Source of the DNA: Bacteroidia bacterium
GTDB lineage: Bacteria; Bacteroidota; Bacteroidia; UBA8524
DNA: 8,132 nucleotides
Assembly: GCA_023277325.1 (NCBI GenBank)
Contig: JALRIQ010000260.1
Coordinates: forward strand, 1-8,132
Direction: 5' to 3'
Part shown: positions 1 to 5,806 of the stretch, one piece after another
Layout: every line of letters begins with the position of its first letter
Numbering within the stretch: position 1 is the stretch's first letter
Position numbers and translations under genes: made by a program
The notes under the pieces: model-generated
The model's input: the letters and a program-made list of their open reading frames with translations, nothing else
Told to the model about the DNA's origin: nothing
Database searches by the model: none

Positions 1-1275
1 ATCATTATAGCGTATGCGGTTTCCGATATTAGGGATTTTCCCCTGCATTTCAATCAGCATGCCTCCCAAGGTATCCGAATCACCGCGGACATCATCAAAT
101 AAGGCAGTATCAATATCTATAATCCGACAAATATCATTGAGTAGGGTCTTTCCTTCAAAAACATAAGTGTGCTCATCCAGATGTGAATAGGAGAAATCAT
201 CGTCGTCAAATTCATCCTTGATCTCCCCAAAAATCTCTTCGAGCACATCTTCCATGGTTACCAAGCCAGAGCTTCCTCCATACTCATCCACTACGATGGC
301 CATATGGACTCTTTTTTCCTGGAAGTCATTCATCAAATCGTCCAGCTTTTTACTTTCTGGAACGAAATAAGGCGGACGAATCGCATCTTGCCAAGTGTAG
401 TCGGAAGAACGAATATGTGGAACCAGATCTTTGATATACAAAACCCCACGGATGGTATCGAAACTCTCTTCATAAACAGGAAGTCGGGAATAGCCCCATT
501 CCTTCACCTTATCCAGCACTTCGCTAAAACTGGTATCGATATCTAAAGCAGACACATCCAAACGCGAACGCATGATTTGCTTAACCGGAATATTGCCGTA
601 ATTAACGATCCCTTTTAAGATGTCTTTTTCTTCCTCCGATTGGGTGCTATCGTTGGTCATATCAATCGCTTGATTGATATCATCCAAAGAAACCTGATGC
701 CCTTTTTTCGTCATTCTGCGATCGAGGAGGTTGCTGCTTTTCTCCAGGATAAAAACCATCGGCCCGAGTATACGCGATAACCAATAAAGTGGCAACGCCA
801 TTAATCGGGTCATGGATTCTTTTTTGGCTGTGGCATAAACTTTTGGGAATACCTCACCAAAAAAGACCAGGACGGCGGTAACAACAATGGCCTGAAGCAC
901 AAAGCCAAGTATTGGATTTTCACCAAAATCGAGAATGCTTTTTTGAAAGATGAAGGTGGAGATAAAGACAATGGCCACATTCACAAAGTTGTTCGCAATC
1001 AAGATGGTTGCCAATAGCTTTCTATGGTGGTAAAGTAATTTGATGGCGGTCTGTGATACCTTATCTTCTTTCTCGCGAATATCTTGAATGGCCTGTGGTC
1101 CTAAGGAAAAGAAAGCTGTTTCTGAAGCAGAAAACAATCCGGACAAGACCAATAATACTGCGGTGCCTCCCAATAACATAAAAAATCCTATCCAATCGCC
1201 GCTTTCTAAATTTGTGCGGAGAATTTCCAGGAGTATTAGTGGAGGCTGACTCTGTTCACCAGGGGGAATATCCAA
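1..1275 (-). CDS. gldE: Gliding-motility-associated protein GldE (CNNM/CBS/CorC-HlyC family), C-terminus cut by window edge
   Basis: The frame is open for 425 codons, from an in-frame stop just upstream (1288-1290) to the left edge. Domains in order: an N-terminal CNNM/DUF21-like membrane domain with hydrophobic segments near residues 28-48, 86-110, 119-141 and 157-177; the motif SASETAFFSL (49-58) and FGEVFPKVYA (about 139-148); a CBS pair (about 233-350) containing VDEYGG (329-334) and MEDVLEEIFGEI (341-352); and the start of a CorC/HlyC C-terminal domain (about 366 on). The family consists of inner-membrane proteins related to Mg/Co efflux factors. In Flavobacterium, GldE belongs to the gliding/T9SS set, and gldD usually follows, which would lie outside this window. 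No ATG is available before the first membrane helix, so TTG at 1275 is the likely start. It gives an MDIPP N-terminus, and I recall GldE proteins starting with MD plus prolines. Only a short tail should be missing. It lies 31 bases after ssb and is probably co-transcribed with ssb and mutY. A generic CorC-like transporter is the alternative; the ssb/mutY context favours GldE. Confidence 0.9.
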   Translation of the reverse strand, partial: MDIPPGEQSQPPLILLEILRTNLESGDWIGFFMLLGGTAVLLVLSGLFSASETAFFSLGPQAIQDIREKEDKVSQTAIKLLYHHRKLLATILIANNFVNVAIVFISTFIFQKSILDFGENPILGFVLQAIVVTAVLVFFGEVFPKVYATAKKESMTRLMALPLYWLSRILGPMVFILEKSSNLLDRRMTKKGHQVSLDDINQAIDMTNDSTQSEEEKDILKGIVNYGNIPVKQIMRSRLDVSALDIDTSFSEVLDKVKEWGYSRLPVYEESFDTIRGVLYIKDLVPHIRSSDYTWQDAIRPPYFVPESKKLDDLMNDFQEKRVHMAIVVDEYGGSSGLVTMEDVLEEIFGEIKDEFDDDDFSYSHLDEHTYVFEGKTLLNDICRIIDIDTALFDDVRGDSDTLGGMLIEMQGKIPNIGNRIRYND

Positions 1276-1306
1276 TCGGTTTCTAAATTAGTACGTTACA
1301 AATCTA

Positions 1307-1732
1307 TTAAAATGGAAGGTCATCTTCATCCCTATCGGCATTGTTTGCTGAAGAATTCTCTTTTATGGATGATTCATTTCCTTCACGTTGCCCACTGCCA
1401 CTGCTTGTATTGAGAAATGTCATGACATTGCAACGAATAATTTTTGTACTTCTTTCCAGTCCTGTTTCTTTATCGGTCCATGTATTGGTGCGGATTTTCC
1501 CTTCCAGGTAGATCAATTTACCCTTCGCCACATACTTTTCAGCGGTGAGCGCAAGGTCGTCCCACATTTCGATGGTATGCCATTCTGTAAGCTCCTGTCT
1601 GTTTCCCTGCTTATCGCGGTAGCTTTCCTTCGTAGCTAAGGAAAAATTAGCTACTACACGATTACTTTCCAAGCGACGTACTTCCGGGTCGCGTCCCACA
1701 TTTCCAACAAGTATTACTTTATTTACCGACAT
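1307..1732 (-). CDS. ssb: Single-stranded DNA-binding protein SSB
   Basis: A complete 141-residue SSB. The OB fold covers about residues 1-108, opening with SVNKVILVGNVGRDPEVR and containing TEWHTIEMW (49-58), KGKLIYLEGKIRT (70-82) and W85. W51 and W85 align with E. coli W54 and W88; E. coli W40 appears to be a tyrosine here (Y38). A low-complexity Ser/Asn/Glu linker (about 109-133) leads to the acidic tip DEDDLPF, the docking peptide for replication and repair partners. It coats ssDNA as a tetramer during replication, recombination and repair. The ATG start (1730-1732) lies inside the last codons of mutY and overlaps it by 14 bases in another frame, so translation is probably coupled. The short run AAAAAAG before the ATG is not a Shine-Dalgarno site. 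gldE follows 31 bases later. The identification is secure. Confidence 0.97.
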   Translation of the reverse strand: MSVNKVILVGNVGRDPEVRRLESNRVVANFSLATKESYRDKQGNRQELTEWHTIEMWDDLALTAEKYVAKGKLIYLEGKIRTNTWTDKETGLERSTKIIRCNVMTFLNTSSGSGQREGNESSIKENSSANNADRDEDDLPF

Positions 1733-2777
1733 CTTTTTTATGATTTAGGTATTTCACCATGAGCTGTGGAAGTGGTAGTTTTTCCAATTCCTCCCAGCTA
1801 TACCCAAAGGTATCATTTTTCTTCGCAGCATTCGAACTATTGATTTCCCAAAAATAGGCTTGAATTTTCCTATGACTGAGCAAATGGGTGGTATACCAGT
1901 TCCCCTTTAATGTGAGATATTCTGAAGCGGTGCCGAACTTTTCTGAAACCTCCTCTAAGATCTCTTTTGGAGAAAGTTTTGAGCTCGCCTCGATAAGTGG
2001 GAAATGCCAGAGTTTTTTCCAGAGTCCTGAATCATCGCGTTGCGTCATGGCGATGCGTGAATTATTATCAAGAATGATAAAGTGATAAAACACTTCTTTC
2101 ACTTTGGTTTTTGAGGCTTTTACCGGGAAATCGCTTATTCGGTTTGTTCTATAAGCGATACAATCCACCTGAAAAGGACATGTTAAACAATTAGGCTTTT
2201 TTGGAGTGCAATGAAGGGCGCCAAATTCCATCATGGCCTGATTAAAAGGTCCTGCAGCGCTATCGGGCATCCATTCACGGGCAATTTCTGAAAAATAGCC
2301 ATGTGCTTTTGGTGAACCAATTGGCATGTCGATACCTAAAAAACGAGCCACAAAGCGGTATACGTTGCCATCCACCACAGGAACTGGCTCACCATAGGCA
2401 AAGGAAGCTACTGCAGCGGCCGTGTATGCCCCTACCCCTTTAAGTTGTAACAGGCCTTTATAATCTGCTGGAAACGTACCATTGCCGACATCTGCCACGT
2501 ATTTGGCCGTATTATGAAGGTTTCGTGCCCGGCTATAATACCCCAATCCTTGCCAACATTTCATCACCTCTTCTTCTGAGGCCGATGCAAGTGCCTGTAC
2601 ATTAGGAAAATTATCCATAAACTTTTTAAAATAAGGAAGTCCCTGTTCCACTCGGGTTTGTTGAAGGATGATTTCTGATAGCCATATTTCGTAGGGATCA
2701 GCGCTACTGCGCCATGGGAGATCCCTACTATTGGCATCATACCAATTCATAAGTCTCTGAAAGAATGCGTTTTCCAA
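1719..2777 (-). CDS. mutY: Adenine DNA glycosylase MutY
   Basis: It removes A mispaired with 8-oxoG or G, starting base-excision repair. Numbering from TTG at 2777 (352 aa): DLPWR (19-23); SEIILQQTRV with the catalytic Glu at 35; helix-hairpin-helix LKGVGAYTAAAVASFAYG (112-129); VVDGNVYRF with the catalytic Asp at 136; and a [4Fe-4S] cluster C190-X6-C197-X2-C200-X5-C206. A NUDIX-like 8-oxoG recognition domain (about 220-345) includes GLWKKLWHFPL and HLLSH (298-302), matching the usual FSH loop. Y118 stands where bifunctional glycosylases have lysine, as expected for a monofunctional MutY. Start choice: the frame stays open to TTG at 2807, but TTG at 2777 keeps every key residue exactly two positions from E. 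coli MutY (E37, D138, C192) and gives nearly the same length (350). GTG at 2795 and ATG at 2750 are other options. It heads the mutY-ssb-gldE run and is divergent from the HU gene. Confidence 0.95.
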   Translation of the reverse strand: MENAFFQRLMNWYDANSRDLPWRSSADPYEIWLSEIILQQTRVEQGLPYFKKFMDNFPNVQALASASEEEVMKCWQGLGYYSRARNLHNTAKYVADVGNGTFPADYKGLLQLKGVGAYTAAAVASFAYGEPVPVVDGNVYRFVARFLGIDMPIGSPKAHGYFSEIAREWMPDSAAGPFNQAMMEFGALHCTPKKPNCLTCPFQVDCIAYRTNRISDFPVKASKTKVKEVFYHFIILDNNSRIAMTQRDDSGLWKKLWHFPLIEASSKLSPKEILEEVSEKFGTASEYLTLKGNWYTTHLLSHRKIQAYFWEINSSNAAKKNDTFGYSWEELEKLPLPQLMVKYLNHKKDVGK

Positions 2778-2804
2778 AATAATTTTTAATTCCACTAACA
2801 AGAA

Positions 2805-2834
2805 CAAATAAACAGCTTAGCTGTTAAATACAAA
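2805..2834 (-). promoter_or_regulatory. Candidate Bacteroidota-type promoter for mutY-ssb-gldE
   Basis: Read on the minus strand, TTTG (2834-2831) is followed by an 18-base spacer and TTTATTTG (2812-2805). The Bacteroidota consensus is TTTG, about 19 bases, TAnnTTTG; the -7 element has one mismatch (T for A at its second base). Transcription would start near 2798, leaving about 20 bases before TTG at 2777, which agrees with the chosen mutY start. This is a motif match in AT-rich DNA, so only moderately reliable. Confidence 0.4.
2811..2825. promoter_or_regulatory. Perfect 15-base dyad, possible operator between divergent genes
   Basis: AACAGCTTAGCTGTT is a perfect inverted repeat: 7-base arms AACAGCT and AGCTGTT around a single T. 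It lies within the spacer of the proposed mutY promoter and about 19 bases upstream of the proposed HU -7 element, a typical position for a dimeric repressor acting both ways. The regulator is unknown. As RNA it would be only a 6-bp stem with a 3-base loop and no T-run, so a terminator is unlikely. Confidence 0.5.
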
Positions 2835-2843
2835 TAGAAAGGC

Positions 2844-2851
2844 TAAATTTG
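2844..2851 (+). promoter_or_regulatory. Candidate -7 promoter element for the HU-TPR-microprotein-rng run
   Basis: TAAATTTG matches the Bacteroidota -7 consensus TAnnTTTG exactly on the plus strand. Transcription would start near 2858, leaving a leader of about 55 bases before the HU ATG. No good TTTG is visible at the -33 position; the dyad at 2811-2825 occupies part of that region. The exact motif and its place before the first gene of a co-directional run support it. Confidence 0.45.
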
Positions 2852-2912
2852 GAGCCCTTTAGTAATCAATTTTTACACAACGTATTAAAATTCAATCATT
2901 TATAAGCAGATT

Positions 2913-3212
2913 ATGACGAAAGCAGAGGTAATCAACGAAATCGTTAACAGAACCGGAATTGGCAAAGCAGAGGTACAACAAACCGTAGAAACATTCTTCA
3001 AAGTGATGAAGACGTCTATGATTGAAGGTAACAACGTTTATTTCCGCGGTTTTGGAAGTTTTGTCTTGAAGAAAAGAGCGAAGAAAATTGCCCGTAACAT
3101 TTCAAAAAATACGGCCATGGAAATTCCAGCTCATTATATTCCGAAATTCAAGCCTGCAAAGACCTTTGCTGATAAGGTAAAGAAGTCTGAAGCAACTAAA
3201 AAGCTTCTCTAG
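2913..3212 (+). CDS. HU/IHF-family nucleoid DNA-binding protein
   Basis: A 99-residue HU-fold protein. The N-terminal helical dimerisation part (about 1-42) is MTKAEVINEIVNRTGIGKAE and the helix after it. It is followed by the signature VYFRGFGSF (42-50), the beta arms (about 51-77) with KKIARNISKN, and the C-terminal helix KPAKTFADKVKK. It bends and packages DNA as a dimer. Oddities: the arm-tip proline that kinks DNA in E. coli HU (RNP, P63) is isoleucine here (R61-N62-I63), and there is a Lys-rich tail of about nine residues beyond the usual 90. It begins with ATG and has no Shine-Dalgarno sequence. It is the first gene of the plus-strand run, divergent from mutY, and only three bases separate its TAG from the next ATG. 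Whether it acts more like HU or IHF cannot be decided from sequence. Confidence 0.95.
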   Translation: MTKAEVINEIVNRTGIGKAEVQQTVETFFKVMKTSMIEGNNVYFRGFGSFVLKKRAKKIARNISKNTAMEIPAHYIPKFKPAKTFADKVKKSEATKKLL

Positions 3213-3215
3213 TTA

Positions 3216-4040
3216 ATGAATTCAACGAAACAGGTAGCGTTGCTCTTAGGAGCAGCCTGCCTATTTATCGTTGTTGTTCTTAGTTGGAACAACCTAAATC
3301 AAAGCGGTGCTCAGATAGAAAAAGCCGCTACTGCTCCTCAAACATTTGCAATTGATTGGAATCAAACGCTTGGTAACGAGCTTTCGGTACTTCAAATACC
3401 GGAAAGCATAATTAAACTCGAAGCTGGTAAATTGGTCATAAGTCATGATGACACAACATCTTTGAGAAATTCACTTGAATTTGCCGTACAGAATAATTAC
3501 CGCAGCTTAGCCGCTTATTTTCAGCTTCAATTGGCTGAGAAAATGGAAAACGCAGAGGAATGGGAATTAGCCGGACAATCTGTCTATACCTATGCTGTCC
3601 AGATGCAAGATACCTTAAGACGCGACTTTTTAATGGCAGAAGCCATTCGTTGTTTTGATCAGGTTCTTGAAAAAAATCCAGAAAATCGCTCAGCTACCTT
3701 ATATAAAGGATTAGCTCTGGCAGACCGCAGAGAAAGTATGATGCTCGCTGTGCCATTACTCTTGCAAGTCGTTCGGGAAGATTCGACGAATATACTGGCG
3801 AATTACACCTTGGGAATGCTTGCAATTGAATCAGGTCAGTTAGATAAAGCATTGAATAGATTTGAAAAATTAATATCTTTGCAGCCCTCAAACGCTGAGT
3901 ATCATTTCCAAGCCGCAAGGACTTCAGAAATGATGGGCGATAAAGAAGTGGCCCTCAACTACTACCGTGCGAGTCTTGAATTAACGGATAACCCTCAGAT
4001 TCAGGAACAACTAAAAGAGATTGTTAAACAATTAAAGTAA
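3216..4040 (+). CDS. Membrane-anchored tetratricopeptide-repeat protein of unknown function
   Basis: A complete 274-residue protein. One hydrophobic segment (about residues 6-24, VALLLGAACLFIVVVLSW) follows a short Lys-containing start, so it is most likely an uncleaved anchor with the N-terminus inside and the rest in the periplasm. After a linker (25-80) come helical pairs. The clearest TPR units are about 140-156 (partial: AEAIRCFDQVLEKNPEN), 193-226 (ANYTLGMLAIESGQLDKALNRFEKLISLQPSN) and 227-260 (AEYHFQAARTSEMMGDKEVALNYYRASLELTDN). TPR domains are protein-binding scaffolds; no enzymatic motif is visible. C15 within LLGAAC resembles a lipobox, but the hydrophobic stretch runs nine residues past it, so a lipoprotein is less likely. 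It starts three bases after the HU stop and ends six bases before the microprotein, so all are probably one transcript. I do not know its role. Confidence 0.9.
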   Translation: MNSTKQVALLLGAACLFIVVVLSWNNLNQSGAQIEKAATAPQTFAIDWNQTLGNELSVLQIPESIIKLEAGKLVISHDDTTSLRNSLEFAVQNNYRSLAAYFQLQLAEKMENAEEWELAGQSVYTYAVQMQDTLRRDFLMAEAIRCFDQVLEKNPENRSATLYKGLALADRRESMMLAVPLLLQVVREDSTNILANYTLGMLAIESGQLDKALNRFEKLISLQPSNAEYHFQAARTSEMMGDKEVALNYYRASLELTDNPQIQEQLKEIVKQLK

Positions 4041-4046
4041 AGATAT

Positions 4047-4136
4047 ATGCCAAGCGGAAAGAAAAGAAAAAGACATAAGATCGCCACGCACAAGAGAAAA
4101 AAGAGGCTGAGAAAAAACAGACATAAGAAGAAGTAA
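4047..4136 (+). CDS. 29-residue Lys/Arg/His-rich microprotein, possible ribosome-associated protein
   Basis: The frame is ATG at 4047, 29 codons, TAA at 4134-4136, and is too short for usual gene callers. The product begins MPSGKKRKRHK and ends LRKNRHKKK: 11 Lys, 6 Arg and 3 His among 29 residues, with no acidic residue. A K/R-R-H-K pattern occurs twice (about 7-11 and 24-28). Such composition suits an RNA-binding tail or a tiny ribosomal protein. I recall near-identical 29-residue proteins in other Bacteroidota at this same place, before the RNase G-type gene, which argues for a real gene. It might correspond to the small ribosomal protein bL38 described from the Flavobacterium ribosome; I cannot confirm this without comparing the sequences. 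It sits six bases after the TPR gene and 40 before rng, in the same direction. Chance coding in purine-rich DNA is the alternative. Confidence 0.8.
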   Translation: MPSGKKRKRHKIATHKRKKRLRKNRHKKK

Positions 4137-4143
4137 TTCTTCT
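4126..4143 (+). other. Small hairpin with GUAA (GNRA) loop at the end of the microprotein gene
   Basis: AGAAGAA, loop GTAA, TTCTTCT form a perfect 7-bp stem (two G-C pairs, five A-U) whose four-base loop contains the microprotein stop codon. A pyrimidine-rich stretch follows, then rng 34 bases on. It could affect termination or RNA processing ahead of the nuclease gene, but the stem is weak and could arise by chance from AAG codons followed by a T/C-rich spacer. Confidence 0.3.
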
Positions 4144-4176
4144 ATCTGTTTCTTTACACTTTAAATAGCTTCACCC

Positions 4177-5727
4177 GTGACGAATGAATTGATTATTCAA
4201 TCAGATTCGTCCGGGGTCTGGATAGCGCTCATCCGCGACCGGAAACTTGTCGAGCTCCATCAGGAAAAAAATCAAAATAATTTTTCTGTTGGCGATATTT
4301 ATTTAGGCCAGGTACGTAAAATCATGCCTAGTCTGAATGCTGCCTTCGTAAATGTAGGATACGAGAAAGATGCATTTTTGCACTATCACGATCTAGGACC
4401 GCAAATACGCTCCCTTAACAAGTTCACGAAATACCGTCTGCAAGGAGGTATCAAAACCGAAAGTTTACAGGGTTTTGATACCGAAGATGATATTGTAAAA
4501 ACCGGAAAAATCGATCAGGTGCTCACCAAGAATCAGCAGATTCTTGTGCAAATCCAAAAGGAACCCATTTCCAGTAAAGGACCCCGGATTAGTTCAGAAC
4601 TCTCCTTAGCAGGCAGGTACATGGTACTTGTTCCATTTGCTAATCAGATTTCTATTTCCAAAAAAATCAAGTCATTTGAAGAGCGTAACCGCCTTCGCAA
4701 TTTATCGCTCAGTATAAAACCGGCCAATTTTGGCCTTATTGTGCGCACTGTTGCTGAAGGAAAACCTGTTGCGGAACTTCATAAAGACTTGCTCTCCCTG
4801 CAAGAAAAATGGAAAACCATTTTTACTAACCTTGCATCGGCGAAACCGCCGGTTCGTATCCTCAGCGAAATGGACCGATCCTCTACCCTCATCAGAGACC
4901 TGCTCAACGATAATTTCACCAACATACAGGTAGACAGCCCTACTATGTATGAAGACTTACACAACTTCGTTAAAAAGGTATCTCCTGAGTCAGAAAAAAT
5001 TGTGAAGCTTTATACCGGCAAGGTGCCAATTTTTGATCATTTTGGAATCAACAAACAGATCAAAGGCTCCTTTGGAAAGAACGTTTCCCTTCAAGGGGGT
5101 TCTTATTTGGTAATAGAGCATACTGAAGCCCTTCATGTTATCGATGTTAACTCGGGAAGCAAAGCCACTACGGATGCCGACCAGGAAGCCAATGCCTTGG
5201 CCGTAAATATCGAAGCAGCTGAAGAAATAGCGCGTCAATTGCGTCTGCGTGATATGGGCGGTATTATTGTGATCGACTTTATTGATCAACGCAATGCACC
5301 CAACAAACGCAAGGTTTACGAGAAGCTAAAAGAGGCTATGAAAAATGACCGGGCGAAACATACCATCCTTCCTATGTCGAAGTTTGGTTTGATTCAAATC
5401 ACCCGTCAACGTGTGCGCCCGGAAATGAATGTAATCACCGCGGAAGAATGCCCTATGTGCAAAGGCAGCGGAGAAATCGCATCAAGTATCTTGATGGTGG
5501 ATGATATCGTTCAAAAACTGGAATATCTCGTTAATACCTTAAACCTGAAAAAAATTACCATTGTAGCCCATCCGTATATCGCAGCATATATGCGCTCCGG
5601 ATTCCCAGCCTTGTACTGGAAATGGATGTGGAAGTACAAAGCACGTATTCGCATTGAAGAGGACAACTCTTACCACCTTGGCGAATACTACTTCCTCAAT
5701 GAAGTCGGAGAAGAAATCATTCTCTAA
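4177..5727 (+). CDS. rng: Ribonuclease G (RNase E/G family endoribonuclease)
   Basis: A complete 516-residue endoribonuclease that cuts single-stranded RNA, acting in rRNA maturation and mRNA decay. Domains: an N-terminal piece; an S1 RNA-binding domain (about 37-132) with VGDIYLGQVRKIMPSLNAAFVNVG; a 5'-sensor/RNase H-like region with NFGLIVRT, where R190-T191 match E. coli RNase E R169-T170; and a DNase I-like catalytic core with VIDVNSGS (D323) and IVIDFIDQR (D367), matching the metal-binding D303 and D346. The Zn-link CPMC (C425, C428) is present. The C-terminus ends soon after this (about 440-516), so there is no RNase E degradosome scaffold: this is an RNase G-type protein. An extra segment (about 74-112) interrupts the S1 domain. 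It starts with GTG (4177); the ATG at 4184 is out of frame. It is the last gene of the run and ends 20 bases before a strong terminator. Confidence 0.96.
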   Translation: MTNELIIQSDSSGVWIALIRDRKLVELHQEKNQNNFSVGDIYLGQVRKIMPSLNAAFVNVGYEKDAFLHYHDLGPQIRSLNKFTKYRLQGGIKTESLQGFDTEDDIVKTGKIDQVLTKNQQILVQIQKEPISSKGPRISSELSLAGRYMVLVPFANQISISKKIKSFEERNRLRNLSLSIKPANFGLIVRTVAEGKPVAELHKDLLSLQEKWKTIFTNLASAKPPVRILSEMDRSSTLIRDLLNDNFTNIQVDSPTMYEDLHNFVKKVSPESEKIVKLYTGKVPIFDHFGINKQIKGSFGKNVSLQGGSYLVIEHTEALHVIDVNSGSKATTDADQEANALAVNIEAAEEIARQLRLRDMGGIIVIDFIDQRNAPNKRKVYEKLKEAMKNDRAKHTILPMSKFGLIQITRQRVRPEMNVITAEECPMCKGSGEIASSILMVDDIVQKLEYLVNTLNLKKITIVAHPYIAAYMRSGFPALYWKWMWKYKARIRIEEDNSYHLGEYYFLNEVGEEIIL

Positions 5728-5747
5728 CACACGCTACACGAAGGCAC

Positions 5748-5784
5748 AAAAAAACCGGTTGGGATATCCTAACCGGTTTTTTTT
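5748..5784. terminator. Bidirectional Rho-independent terminator between convergent genes
   Basis: Seven A, CCGGTT, a G, GG-ATAT-CC, a T, AACCGG, then eight T. The arms pair perfectly over 13 positions (A-run with T-run, CCGGTT with AACCGG), then a G-U pair, then GG/CC around an ATAT loop. A T-run follows the stem on both strands, so it can end rng from the left and the PKD-repeat gene from the right. Confidence 0.93.
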
Positions 5785-5806
5785 AATTTCTTATTTTAGA
5801 CCGGGT

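Noticed and set aside
304..546. 80-codon plus-strand frame opposite gldE
   Set aside because: It lies wholly antisense to the CBS region of gldE, whose minus-strand reading has clear family motifs; no recognisable protein features.
2811..2825. Dyad as a Rho-independent terminator
   Set aside because: The stem would be 6 bp with a 3-base loop and is not followed by a T-run on either strand.
3243..3260. Lipoprotein signal around C15 of the TPR protein
   Set aside because: The residue at -3 is Gly rather than Leu/Val, and the hydrophobic stretch continues nine residues past the cysteine, as in a membrane anchor.
4155..4162. TACACTTT as a promoter -7 element for rng
   Set aside because: Two mismatches to TAnnTTTG and no TTTG at the right distance upstream; rng is more simply read from the upstream genes.
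4990..5289. 99-codon minus-strand frame inside rng
   Set aside because: It is antisense to the RNase G catalytic core, which is conserved in the plus frame; nothing supports translation.
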